From: Eutypella sp. D-1
Lineage: Eukaryota; Ascomycota; Sordariomycetes; Xylariales; Diatrypaceae
DNA: 64,000 bases
Assembly: GCA_023313575.1 (NCBI GenBank)
Contig: JAJTTP010000001.1
Coordinates: 4,402,001 to 4,466,000 of the forward strand
Reading direction: 5' to 3'
The notes beneath the pieces were generated by a model, which saw only the letters and a program-made list of their open reading frames with translations, searched no databases and was not told where the DNA came from. The translations under genes and the position numbers were made by a program. This document shows, piece after piece, positions 46,589 to 57,194 of the stretch. Position 1 is the stretch's first letter. Every line of letters begins with the position of its first letter.

Positions 46589-46968
46589 ACCTAAATAGGA
46601 TTAATATAAATAATTTTTAAACATAGCATTAAAAAGGATAGCCATAATAAGATAAGCCATACTTAGGTTATGTAATAAAAAGGATAGCTTAAATAGCCCA
46701 GTTATCCCAGTAATTTTAAATAACCTGGATAACCCAGCTATTTTAACGATTTAATATTTAATACGATATTTTAATATTAAGAATAAAGGATATAAAATAA
46801 TATATAATTATATTTATTACCTTTTTTTTAAATAATTTTTAAATTTATTAACTTATAATATAACTTAATTACTTAAAACACATTTTCTTTTATTATTACC
46901 AGATGTAATTACTTATTACTTAAAACCCTTTAATTAAATTAATAGTTAAGAATAAACCGGCTGTTACA
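46589..46968 (-). repeat. further inverted LTR copy, left boundary approximate
   Basis: Read on minus from 46968 it begins TGTAACAGCCGGTTTATTC and follows the shared LTR 5' region, then the GGATAGC-rich part typical of the 440-bp LTR. The far end toward 46589 is not cleanly delimited. Confidence 0.6.
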
Positions 46969-47024
46969 TATAAGGTTTACTTTTACCTTATTTATTTAAT
47001 TAAATAACGGCTTTTTTTAAAAGC

Positions 47025-47130
47025 TTATATTAAATTATATTATAAATTAATAAATTTAAAAATTATTTAAAAAAAAGTAATAAATATAATTATATATTTT
47101 TTATATTTTTTTTAATATTAAAATATATAA
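47025..47130 (+). repeat. internal LTR fragment
   Basis: Matches the middle of the 430/440-bp LTRs (TTATATTATAAATTAATAAA, then AAAAATTATTTAAAAAAAAG, then TAATATTAAAATATATA). Both ends are lost. Confidence 0.5.
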
Positions 47131-47331
47131 ATCATAAAAGTAATTAAGTTATTTAAATTATTTTATTAAAATAATTAAATTATTTTAATTAATTATTTTT
47201 AATTATATAATTTAAATATAACTTATTTTTTATAATGTTATAAATTAAAGATTTTTTAATTTATATTAATTGTATTTAAATTTAATAACTTAACCAGGTT
47301 ATAATAATATTAAGTTAAAGGCTTAGGATTT

Positions 47332-47407
47332 TTAATAGGCATTATACGGGCTGCCACTCAGGCTGCCACTGCTACGGCGGTTCTGGTTCTGGTTCTGGTT
47401 TTGGTTT

Positions 47408-47439
<32 letters not shown>

Positions 47440-47562
47440 TACATACCGGTATGTGGGCCCACCACGGGGACCGGGCTCTGTACTATCTGTGCCGTAATAG
47501 CGTATGCCGTTATAAGCTGCGGCAACGCCCCCCCTCCTTTTAAATTCTGCTGAGTGAACCAT
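47332..47562 (-). CDS. small Gln-Asn repeat ORF at the AT-block edge, doubtful
   Basis: 76-codon ORF from ATG 47562 (MVHSAEFKRRGG) with about ten consecutive Gln-Asn pairs and a short Arg/Ser/Gly tail. No domain recognised. The Q/N repeat is the translation of a hexamer minisatellite, so it may be a chance ORF, the last piece of a larger decayed gene, or a real low-complexity peptide. GC content jumps here relative to the AT block. Confidence 0.3.
47379..47439. repeat. GGTTCT hexamer minisatellite
   Basis: About ten copies of GGTTCT; two units in the middle read GGTTTT, again C-to-T variants. Lies about 50 bp outside the AT-block boundary. Confidence 0.9.
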
Positions 47563-49108
47563 AGCTCGGCTATAGATTAAATCGTTATCAGCCTTTCGAA
47601 TTGGTTATGCTGCCGCCGAGACCCCACACAATGTTCTCAGCAGGCCTAGGCTAGGGGATCATGTCACCATGAAAGGATTCGGCATCTACTAAATATAACA
47701 CGGCCTTAAACCCCCTAGTTTCGGCATCACAGAGTGGATGTTGGAATAATGTTGTTAGCCACCATTGATTCCAGCTTAGCCACTTCTTCACGTCCGTATT
47801 CACTCAAAACACTCTTAATAAGGTCTTCCATGCTAACTTGACACCTGATAGGTAGAATATACATATACAAGTATGAATCTTATTTAGCGTAAGATCCCGT
47901 CAGGCTTACTAGAGGCTTGCATACATATTCCTGACACCGATATTCGCCGGCTCTTATCGATAAATCACTATTGCCTACGCTGTTGTAGCTATGTTGGATA
48001 GAGCCCGCGGTCATGGCCCGCTGTGTACAGTATCAGCACATGTAATCTTAGCCAGACGAATAAAGACGGCAGAAGGACTTCTGGTAGCATGTTATAGTAA
48101 CCCTATATAGCTGTGATGGTTGGGTTGCTGCTGCTGTACACACGGTGAAACCTGCAGCTTCTGTTAGTTATCGCATGTTTCATCTCGTTGACTTCCTTAT
48201 TCGTGCGCTGCCTAGCAGAATCAGGTCCAGAACAGCTCCCTATCGGCATACAACGCGCCTTCCCATATTGCCATTTAACAAAAACCCTTGTATGGGTCGG
48301 AACTTGTAATACCAGGGGCGAGAAAGTCGCTTGAGGTAGGTCGGTATATTGGATACATCTATAACTAGGCCCAGGCGACACAGTAATGTATTACCCGTTC
48401 AATATCGCTATACAGTAATCACTTTTCTCTATAAGAAGCCCTTCGGTATGCATCCTTAGCTGAACTATATGAATTCTCAGGAGCCCGATATCTAAGGATC
48501 CTGCAAGATCACCTTTGTAAGTTAGCAAATAGCTACGTACTAAGAAACATACAGTCTGTCCCCGCCCGGGGGACTCGAATTCGCTTGAAACAAATCTAAA
48601 GGTATCATGAGATTCGCTAATTTCGCCGCATATCACATTACTGGATGTTAAGCTTCCCTAGGGTTTTACGACTACGTCCACTCATACAGTCGGCACGCGC
48701 ACGTTTTACGACATGCTGATGAAATAACCTATCCAAGTGTTGCTCTATACGAGAACAGACGTCTGGCTGCTTATACGGTACATCGAACTACAGAAGCAAA
48801 CTATAGTTATTCGGTGCTGACAACGTGGGGAATACCTGAAAAGGGGTAAAAGGGGTAGTTTATATCCACTATATGCGATTAAACCTGACACTAGAGCTCT
48901 AGCCGCTAACGCCAGATCCCTGTAAAGTGCCCCTCCACCTATTAAGCATTAAAGTGCTAAATCTTTCTAGGGCGCGTCTTCTCTACATGGATATTACTCC
49001 AAAGCGCGTCAGTTAGTAAATTGTTTTAATTCAAACATAAATCTAAGTCAAGCACCACCATTTTCTAGTAAACGTCAGTGACAACGCATATACCATATAC
49101 ACAGCACA
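47563..49108. other. spacer between the AT block and thymidylate synthase
   Basis: Ordinary composition. Two minus-strand frames (48103-48381 and 48391-48636) show no recognisable content. The thymidylate synthase promoter lies at the right end. Nothing else seen. Confidence 0.55.
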
Positions 49109-50306
49109 ATGGCCGTAGAAACGATAGAAACGACCGCCGCACAGGCACCGGCCGCATCATCATCATCATCAACACAGCAGCATAACGGCGCCGCCCCGCC
49201 CACTCAAAAGCGACACGAGGAACACCAGTATTTGGACCTGGTGCGGGAGATCCTAGAAAACGGCGAGCACCGCCCCGATCGGTAAGTCATCATAGTCGCC
49301 GCATCTGTATGGGACGATTCCCGCACCCGCAGCAGATGCTTGTGTCGATCATCAGTGGAAACACCATACTGACCGCCCCGCCACGCCAACCAGAACGGGA
49401 ACGGGCACGTACTCGATCTTTGCGCCGCGACCGCTCAAGTTCACGCTGCACGACCCGGCGACGCTGGAGGCGGTGCTGCCGCTGCTGACGACGAAGCGGG
49501 TGTTCCTGAAGGCGGTGGTGGCGGAGCTGCTGTGGTTCGTCGGGGGCGGGACGTCGTCGTTGGACCTGTCGGCGCAGGGCGTGCGGATCTGGGACGGCAA
49601 CGGGTCGCGGGCGTTCCTGGACGGGGCGGGGCTCGGGCACCGCGAGGAGGGCGACCTGGGCCCCGTCTACGGCTTTCAGTGGCGCCACTTCGGCGCCGAG
49701 TACGTCGACCACCGCACCGATTACGCCGGCCAGGGCGTCGACCAGCTCGCCGAGGTCGTCCGCAAGCTCCGCGAGACCCCCTTCGACCGCCGCATCATCC
49801 TCTCCGCCTGGAACCCCGCCGACATCACCAAGATGGCCCTCCCGCCCTGCCACATGTTCGCGCAGTTCTACGTCTCGTACCCGCGGGCGCGACGGGGCGA
49901 CGGCCACGAGCATAACAACGGCGCCGGGGAGGATGGGGCGCAGAGCGGCAATGAAAACAAGGGCCACCTGCACTGCCAGCTGTACCAGCGATCGTGCGAC
50001 ATGGGACTGGGGGTGCCGTTCAACATCGCGAGCTACGCGCTACTGACGCACATGGTGGCGCACGCTACGGGGCTGGTGCCGGGGTCGCTGACGCACGTCA
50101 TGGGCGACGCGCACGTGTACGTAGACCACGCGACGGCCCTGCGCGAGCAGCTGGCCCGCGAGCCGCGGGACTTCCCCGCCCTCGATATCGCCGGCACCCG
50201 CGCTGGCCGCGCCGGCGACGGCGTTATCGACGGCTGGGAGGCCGCCGACTTCGTCATCTCTGGCTATGATCCCCATAAGAGCATTCCCATGAAGATGTCT
50301 GTGTAA
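49109..50306 (+). CDS. thymidylate synthase, two exons
   Basis: Methylates dUMP to dTMP using 5,10-methylene-tetrahydrofolate. Exons 49109-49281 and 49394-50306; the intron is 112 nt (GTAAGT, branch CTGAC, CAG). Product 361 aa. The N-terminus is poor in structure (His/Ser/Gln-rich), then [17 protein letters not shown]; after the intron [14 protein letters not shown] and [20 protein letters not shown]. The catalytic Cys210 lies in [13 protein letters not shown]. The phosphate-binding QRSCD (residues 256-260) and [12 protein letters not shown], which holds the conserved dUMP-recognising Asn, are present. The C-terminus is IPMKMSV. A roughly 30-residue Gly/Asn/His/Glu insertion separates FYVSYPRAR from [11 protein letters not shown], longer than in bacterial enzymes. 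Very high GC with strong third-position bias, in sharp contrast to the AT block 2 kb away. Confidence 0.96.
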
Positions 50307-51308
50307 GTAAGCAGGCGGGCGGGCATGAAGACTAGAGGGGGCCAGGGCATGACTTGAGACGAGGATAAAGGGTGGCCATCTTTTCTACCCTCTTCTAGGT
50401 GTGATGATTGATACACCATACTATGCGGCAGGGGTGTCCTGCCTCATATTAGACATGGCCTGTAATGAAGCAATAGACGAGATTTTATGAATGTAAACAA
50501 CTGAATTTTATGTGCACATAATGAAGAGGCCAGCGGGTACATTGTCTAAGTCTCTCGGGGGAACAGTAACTCTTGATTGTCCCGGTCGAGCCTCGATACT
50601 GCTAATAACCCTTCCTAACAAATGCCCTTCTACACGTGCATTGTCTCAATTACGATGTACCTTGTCAATTGAAGATATCGCTTTTCATGTTCTCGGTAAC
50701 TCTTGCCTTCTTTACAAGCACAGTAAGTCACGATAGTGAGCAGCGAAGTCATGGAGTCTTCAGTTCATTAATGGATCGCGTATCACATCCCAGCGAGGGC
50801 AATAGAACAGACGGATTTCGGGAAAAAAGCAAATGGTATTATATGCTGCCCTGAGCCGCGCCAGTTTTTTTTTTTTTTTTCAACCTCTTGCCAGTGCGAC
50901 TGTCGGCCCGATCGACGACAGTCAACTGGCCATACACGTAGACTAAAGTTTCCTTCTCTAAATATAGGCGCATCTATTTCGGCTGTTCCGAGAAGTCGAG
51001 ATGGAAATACAACCAAACCCAACGAAAAGAACCCACGTCTCTCGTCCGTGTTATTCTGCGCCAACCTGCTCATGAGAGCTATCTCGATGGAGACACACGC
51101 AAACACAAGACGCGTGAAAATATCTGATACCTTGAGCTCACGATATAGCTAAGAAGCCTCTGAGGCGAACTGGCAACGTAAAACGTAAGCTGCTGGCTTT
51201 AACCGCCAGAATATCGACACGACTACTGCCGAGATATAACAATGTGATTCTAGACATATTGACGAACTCAGTATGGCCCTGCATTGTATGTAGAGATACA
51301 GCGTCAGC
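50307..51308. other. intergenic spacer between convergent genes
   Basis: No supported gene. A poly-T run of sixteen occurs at 50865-50880. Confidence 0.55.
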
Positions 51309-52514
51309 TCAGACAACGACGTGGGTGCTCATATGCTCCACAGCTTCCTTAATGTTGCGGAGCATGCGCTGGTTGACGCAGAACGGGCAGCGGAGCGGTC
51401 GGTCGACGCCTCCGATGGGTCCATTGGAAATCGGAGTCAGCGTGAGCGCGTGGGGGGTCTCCTCAGGGCCGCCGGGGGTGTAGCGAGGCGCCGGTGGTCT
51501 ACCATTGCTCGGGCCCGTCGGCGTCGGTGTGCCCAGGCCGGGAGCGATAGGGATGCCCTGATCCTGTCTGTCACGCTGCTCGCGGACGGCAGCAGCCTCA
51601 GCCTCGGCGTCGGCCTCCTCCTGCTGCATCTGGCGGAGGGCATTCTGAAGGACGACCTCGGGGTCCTCATCGCCATACGCATCCGCTTCTCCGGGATTAC
51701 CCGGGGGAGGCTGGAACCCGGGAGGGGGTAGGGGGTGGGGGCTTGGGTTCTCGAGACGACGGACAACCTCGTCGCGGACCCGGGCGCAGGTGGAAAGGCT
51801 CGCTTCGACACCGACGACGCGTAGAACCGCATCTCTAATGGCGGCAGGGCTGGTCTCGGAGCTAATGGTCATAAAGCGAGGCACCGCGTCCACGAGGTAG
51901 GGAATGTCATCCGCAGGGTTGGGTGCACTGCCGTGACGTCGTTGACGTCTGATCAACAGGCCATATCGTTTTTTGAAGCGATGAATCCAACCAGGAGAGA
52001 ACTCAGGGGCAGCCTCATCCTTGTAGCGCGGGAGCTGGGTGAAGATAGACTTGGCCTTCTCAGCGAGCTCTTCATTCGAAGGGTTGCGACCAGACGCGAC
52101 CACCTGACCGTGCCACAGCAGGACCAGCTTCTCGACGTCTGGCCAATTGCCAAAACGGAGACGCGATCCGGAGAACTGATTGTCGTTGTCCAGACGCGCA
52201 TACTTTGGGGACAACGAGTGGGAGATGGTGGACTGGCTGATGTTTTGGCCATACTGGCTGTAGAACCACTCGATGCACGCCTTGTGGGAGGGACGCGTTG
52301 TCTGGGAGTGGGCCCAGCGACGAAGAGCGCGTCGTTGATCAAGAGTGAGGGAGTGGCGCTCCTTTGGAGTATGCTGCTGCAACTCGCTAGAGTCACCTAC
52401 ATCATGATGCGATTCATCAACATCAACATCACTAACGGCGACACCGACGTCAACGGGAACGTTGTTGACATTAACGGGGTTATCGCCGGGGTTGACCTCC
52501 GACATGGTGGACAT
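51309..52514 (-). CDS. CENP-B/Abp1-type HTH DNA-binding protein without transposase domain
   Basis: Intronless 401-aa protein. After an Asp/Val-rich N-terminus, LTLDQRRALRRWAHSQ and the following KACIEWFYSQYGQNISQSTIS match the first HTH of CENP-B / fission-yeast Abp1-Cbh proteins. WPDVEKLVLLWHGQV, LAEKAKSIFTQLPRYKDEA and GWIHRFKKRYGL match the second, Tc5/pogo-type HTH. The DDE endonuclease domain that follows in pogo transposases and Abp1 is absent. Instead there is a 150-residue Pro/Gln/Glu-rich linker and a C-terminal CPFC-x14-H-x3-H zinc-finger-like motif. Such proteins are domesticated pogo transposases that bind DNA at centromeres, repeats or promoters; its actual target is unknown. 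The ATG at 52514 is chosen, with a second in-frame ATG three codons later. Confidence 0.88.
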   Translation of the reverse strand: MSTMSEVNPGDNPVNVNNVPVDVGVAVSDVDVDESHHDVGDSSELQQHTPKERHSLTLDQRRALRRWAHSQTTRPSHKACIEWFYSQYGQNISQSTISHSLSPKYARLDNDNQFSGSRLRFGNWPDVEKLVLLWHGQVVASGRNPSNEELAEKAKSIFTQLPRYKDEAAPEFSPGWIHRFKKRYGLLIRRQRRHGSAPNPADDIPYLVDAVPRFMTISSETSPAAIRDAVLRVVGVEASLSTCARVRDEVVRRLENPSPHPLPPPGFQPPPGNPGEADAYGDEDPEVVLQNALRQMQQEEADAEAEAAAVREQRDRQDQGIPIAPGLGTPTPTGPSNGRPPAPRYTPGGPEETPHALTLTPISNGPIGGVDRPLRCPFCVNQRMLRNIKEAVEHMSTHVVV

Positions 52515-52520
52515 TTGTAT

Positions 52521-52568
52521 AGACGAATAGGCGAATAGACGATTAGACGAATACGAATAGATGAATAG
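52521..52568. repeat. imperfect GACGAATAG-type tandem array upstream of the CENP-B-like gene
   Basis: Five or six imperfect 8-10-bp units (AGACGAATAG, GCGAATAGAC, AATACGAATAG, ATGAATAG) directly upstream of the start codon. Similar GGGTAGAA direct repeats occur at about 52661-52680. Confidence 0.7.
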
Positions 52569-54962
52569 ATTTATGCCCGTACTTTTCCCTACTTAGAGGC
52601 CAGTCGAAAATCCAGATAGCACAAATGATCGATTGAAGGATTTCGTCAGGGCAAGATAGATGGGTAGAAGGGTAGAAGGGGCAAGTTCAATTGACAAGTA
52701 TGGTTATCGGGGTCTAATCGCGTAAACGAGTAGACGTTATTGCGTTTTAGGTGATGTGTGTGGTTGGCGACAAGTGGGATTTTGCGCGACTGGCAAAATT
52801 TTATGCGTAAATGGAGGGCGATGGAATTGTGCGAATCGCGAAGAACGGGCAGAACGGTAGAACGGGGGGCAGGGGAGAGTGGATTATTGAGTTAAGAAGA
52901 AGATGAAGAGAGCAGGTAAAGGGCGATGATCGGATGTGGGGGGAGCCGGAGGTCGGTCTGTCAGTCTGGCAGTAGAAAAAACACCTTGGCATCCATGGAT
53001 TTGTACAGTAGCTTGTTTGCTTGTGAATATTGGGGGGTGGGAAATCGCTATCTCTAGGTACCTTATCGTCTGTGCACCAAACCTTGAAATTGCGTCAAAC
53101 AGGTACTTGGGAAAGCGGGGTTCTGCAAAGATTACGTATAGCCATACTTAGTATTATAGCCAGCAATCGGGAAAGTGAAGGGTAGGTACTTCCGGCCGGT
53201 TCCTTATCAATTCCACTTCAGGGCTGTAGCCGTCCAATCCGCACCTGCATCATTTTTGATACGTACCTTCCATGTTGGTAGCCCTTCACTGTACCTACCT
53301 ATATGGATGTATTGATGATGTAGGTAATTCCCGTCAGGCCTAAACAGACAATAAATAATATTGAACGTCCAGATACGTAGACATAGATAACAGCGGACGT
53401 ATTCCATGTTTGGTCTTCCCGAGGTCATTTCGGGCTGATACATGTCTACCTAGGTACAATATAATGTAGGCAGGAACTCCACCAATTGCATGGCTTATAT
53501 CGAAATTGCATGTGCCAGAGATTCTGCGACGGTGCATAATACTTATGCACCCATCGGATTTGGGCTCCACCAATGACCCGATAGTTGTATTTTTATTTTT
53601 GTCGGTAAACGGGGTTAAGCTCGTAAGTGACATATTCGTCTAGCCTCATGCCTTAACATGATAATATCACGAAAAACATCGAAGATAGGCGGATATATAG
53701 CAGCAAGCGTTGATATACGCGATAGATCCATTGTAGGAGGTTATTCTGCAATGTACGGTTATCACACATATCGAAGCTGTCCACTATATCGAAGTTACTA
53801 CGTGCACATTTTGGACACTTCTGTAACGGCAGTTGGTAGACGACAGCAGATGTCGAGCCGTTTTGAGAAACCATCTATGTGATATGAGATGTGACATGGT
53901 CTTTCAAGAGTTACATTGCACATCGCCCGTGGAAAGCAACGCTAGAAGCATAACAAGCCCCCGTCATCCTCCCGTTGCTATATGGTGTGCCGATGAATAT
54001 ATGTTTCGTCAGTCAATCAACCCATGCGCATTCAAGTGAACCGCTACAGCTATATAACATGTTCCAAGGTTCACCCCTAGATGTGTTTGCCTGCTTCGCC
54101 ACGTCGTCTCATGCCTCGGTCGTGGCTCTATACGTACCACCACATCCTCAGATTACATAGAGGCTCCTGTGGAGGGCGTTGGAGAATATGCTGCTGGGTG
54201 TGCCTGCCGTAAGAAGCATCGGCCAATTCGCCCTCACCGAGAACTTTCCCTCTATCAGGAGATCAAGCCATCGGATGTGTGGATGACAGTCCTCCCGTAC
54301 TACTTCCCATGAAAGGTATCGCGTGAACCATCCACCCAGGCCAAACCGTTGTTGACACCACTGACACCGTCTCGTTATCTCTCAAAAAAAAAAGTCGCTA
54401 GAATAATGAAAATTGACAAAACAAATAAGCCGCCGAGGCTTCAGGGCGAAAATTTCAAAGAAAAGAGAAAGAAAAAATATAGGCCCCAAAGAAGAAAGAA
54501 GACCATTCAGGCCCTACAACCCGCCAGACCCCCGATATACGAGGGTATCAAAATGGTAAGTTATGGAACGAGTCCACATAAATTTGGCAGCAAGTCTCGA
54601 TAGAACAAGGACGACCAGGCCGTTAGAATGAAAGGAATTGTGTGGTGCTTGGGCCGCAGCAACGCGAGCCATAGGAGAAGAAATCTTCCCGCCGAGCCGC
54701 AACCAGGGGCTGGGGTGGCTAGCCAGCAGACGTAAATGGGTTGGTGAAGCGGAGAAATTTGCAGGTTGCAAAATAATAGTAAGTTTTGAGCCGGATCACC
54801 GACCGACGCGGATCTCCGACAAATTCCAATGTACTTTTCAATCGTCGATATAATCGTATGACCGTTTGTCGTAAATGCTAGCAATGCATGTAGCTCCGGG
54901 TATATAAGAGGTGGCAAGAAGAAGAAAAAAAGGGATCGCAATAGCATCGACCCATGGATAGA
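52569..54962. other. intergenic spacer
   Basis: No supported gene. Several 60-100-codon frames lack motifs. Contains a TACCTAGGTA palindrome at 53447-53456. Confidence 0.5.
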
Positions 54963-57038
54963 TCATACTTCTTCCGCGAATACGACTAGCTTTTCGTTAT
55001 GATCCAAAGCGTAATAGAGATCATTGTTGCTCATTAGGCTCAACTTATCGCCGCTCTGCTCGTCTCGATATGACAGTTGGATCTGCTCCCCGGCGGAAAC
55101 CTTGGTCCGTTCCTTGACCCTTTCGAAGAGCTGTTGAAAATTGGTGTCGGAAGGCACACGAATAAGGAAGGTATCATCATTGAAAAACAGCTTCACTTTG
55201 AAAGTCGACGCCGGGGTAGAATTCTGGTTCACACCAGGACCCAACGACGACTGTGAAGGCTGGGAGAGCGACGATGTTTGGCGATCCATAGAGGGCTGCC
55301 CATTCTGCATTGGCCTAGGAGCCGCGGACAATCCACCATAGCCATTCCCACTGAGATTATTCTTTGAAGACTGCCGGGAGGCACCACCTGGAGACTCGAC
55401 GGACGAGTGAGATCCGCCTGATAGCCTATACTCTTCTTCCCCTGCCGATGTGGGGTCTATTTCGTAATCTCCCTCTCTAGGGGCAAAAAACTGTTTTACC
55501 AAATTGCATCTGGCAATGTATTCGGGCTGCCCGAGCAGGTTCTTGACGTAGGCGTCCAGGTTATGTAGTCGACCCTCGGTTATGGCGTCGGTCACGTAGT
55601 TAACAGGGCCAGGCATGTACGGCAGTGTCCGCTTCTGCTGGCCCGTGTTTCCCGCTTCGGCAGGGAACTCGGTCAGGAGGGCGATCTGGAAATCATAGAA
55701 ATCCTCATAATACCGTGAAAGCTCCCAATGGCGACCGTCCTCTAGTGTGGCCTCAATGACAAACCAGTACTTGTCCTCGGCAAAGCAGTATCTCGGTATG
55801 CGTGCTGCAATCGGTGCCAGCATGTCGTTCGCGGACTTGGCGGCGAACTGATTTGGCTGTTGCGGGTACCCTGCAGGAATAGGCTGCTGTAACGATGGGT
55901 GTGTATCAGTACCAGGTAGACGACAGCATAGATAGCACAGGGAACTTACGAATTGCCCACTGTTCTGTTGGCTCGAACGAGACCCCTGCTGCAAGCTCAT
56001 GCGCTCCATGCCCTGTTCCAGAGCCTGCTGCTGGCCCGGAGGACCACCGCTATCAAACTTTCCTAGCGTAATGCTGCTGTTCTTGTAATCGGCGGCCATC
56101 TTCTTCCACTCTTCTACCCGCGGGACGCCTGCGCGCTTAACGGCGTCATGAGGGTTCTGTACGGGTTTGTCGGTTGACATATCCCTGATCTCGACGAACG
56201 ACACCGGAATCAGGCCGGGACCACCCAGCCTGCCTATCGGTTTGGCGACAAACCACTCCGGGTTGGACTGGGCTATAACGATAATGGCCTCGCCCGCCTT
56301 TGCCTCCAGTTCATCCGCCCTCTCGGCCTGGAAGTCATACATTACAATGCCGTACACCATGGCGCCGTTCTTGCCAAGCGACTTGGAGGCGCGCGGGCCG
56401 CCGATAGCGGGCGTTGTGGGCATGCTGGGCGCACTATTATTTTCAGCGTAGCCAGAGTCGTGATCAGGATTCTTGGGGGCGCCGCTGGATGTGCGCGGGG
56501 TATCAGACTGCGCACTATCCCTCTCCGTGCGACCCAGGGCTTGGAAGAAGGCCACGGGAACCAAGCCTCGAGCGTCAGGCAGCGCAGGATTACACGCCTC
56601 GTACCAATCCGAGTCGTTTTCGCGACCGATGACGTGGAAAAAATCGCCGCGCGAGAAACCCAGCTCCTGATCGTTCTGTGCTTCGTAATCGTAGAGAGCT
56701 CGAATAACCTGGATGCGTCATCTCACTGGTCAGCCGCCAGATCCATAAAACCGGCCAGAGCAACACGTCGGCCAGTGCGGCGCTAATCACACTCCACAAT
56801 TCGCAGAGCGGGATGGGGATGCGCAGCGGGACCAACAACATGCGAAAGGAGGACAGACTAGAACACTAACTTTCTTGGGCGGCACAATGGCAACCGCAGT
56901 TTTAGGGGTGATAGATATTTGAGGGCTCTTGTCCTTATCGCCCTTGATAGACCTCCTGAGAGCCTGGACGAATCGCATCATGTTAGCGGCCGTACGTGCG
57001 GATGCGACAGAGTCGCGATTGAGACCGGAGCGGGACAT
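54963..57038 (-). CDS. bem1: Bem1/Scd2-type polarity scaffold (SH3-SH3-PX-PB1), three exons
   Basis: Scaffold that links Cdc42, its GEF Cdc24 and PAK at growth sites; in filamentous fungi it also supports NADPH oxidase and germling fusion. Exons 57038-56871, 56708-55950 and 55886-54963; introns 56709-56870 (162 nt, CTGAC) and 55887-55949 (63 nt, open in frame). Product 616 aa. Domains: SH3-1 (VIRALYDYEAQN...GLVPVAFF, about 57-113), SH3-2 (VYGIVMYDFQAERADELEA...GLIPVSFV), PX (RIPRYCFAEDKYWFVIEATL, LSRYYEDFYDFQ, RTLPYMPGP) and a C-terminal PB1 (FKVKLFFNDDTFLIRV, then LSLMSNNDLYYAL) that would bind Cdc24. An alternative first exon ATG-AAG at 57194-57189 (donor GTGCGC) could splice to 56963, giving MK-ALRRSIKG. 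Both starts reach the same conserved ALRRSIKGDKD. Confidence 0.95.
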
Positions 57039-57194
57039 GGCAGCGGCGCCAACGTAAAATGGGCAGAGTACATGCGTGATGGGAGTTTTGTTTCGCTGTA
57101 AAGTGAGGAAATAGAAGAGATGGGAGGGACGCCCAGGAACAAGAAAAACTAAGCGGGAGGGGAAAACGGGACGGGTTTAATGGCGCACCTTCAT

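Larger units (their letters stand above)
37555..47330. repeat. AT-saturated, RIP-degraded transposon block
   Basis: Both borders are abrupt. Inside, sequence is dominated by A/T runs and TpA; stop codons occur every few codons in all frames, and remaining G is mostly inside CpG or ApG. This is the signature expected of repeat-induced point mutation in ascomycetes. Between about 37.6 and 38.65 kb I see only AT-rich DNA plus a less-mutated patch at 38370-38520. The 38.66-47.31 kb part resolves into LTR copies and gag-pol remnants listed separately. No intact gene is present; a 68-codon frame at 45130-45336 is an AT artefact. Confidence 0.93.

Noticed and set aside
37555..47330. Inserted mitochondrial DNA or a centromere core
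   Set aside because: AT content alone fits, but LTR copies, target duplications and gypsy RT/integrase remnants explain it as a RIP-degraded transposon nest. A centromere would usually be much longer, although the window cannot exclude proximity.
49290..49973. 227-codon minus frame over thymidylate synthase
   Set aside because: Antisense shadow of a very GC-rich coding exon.
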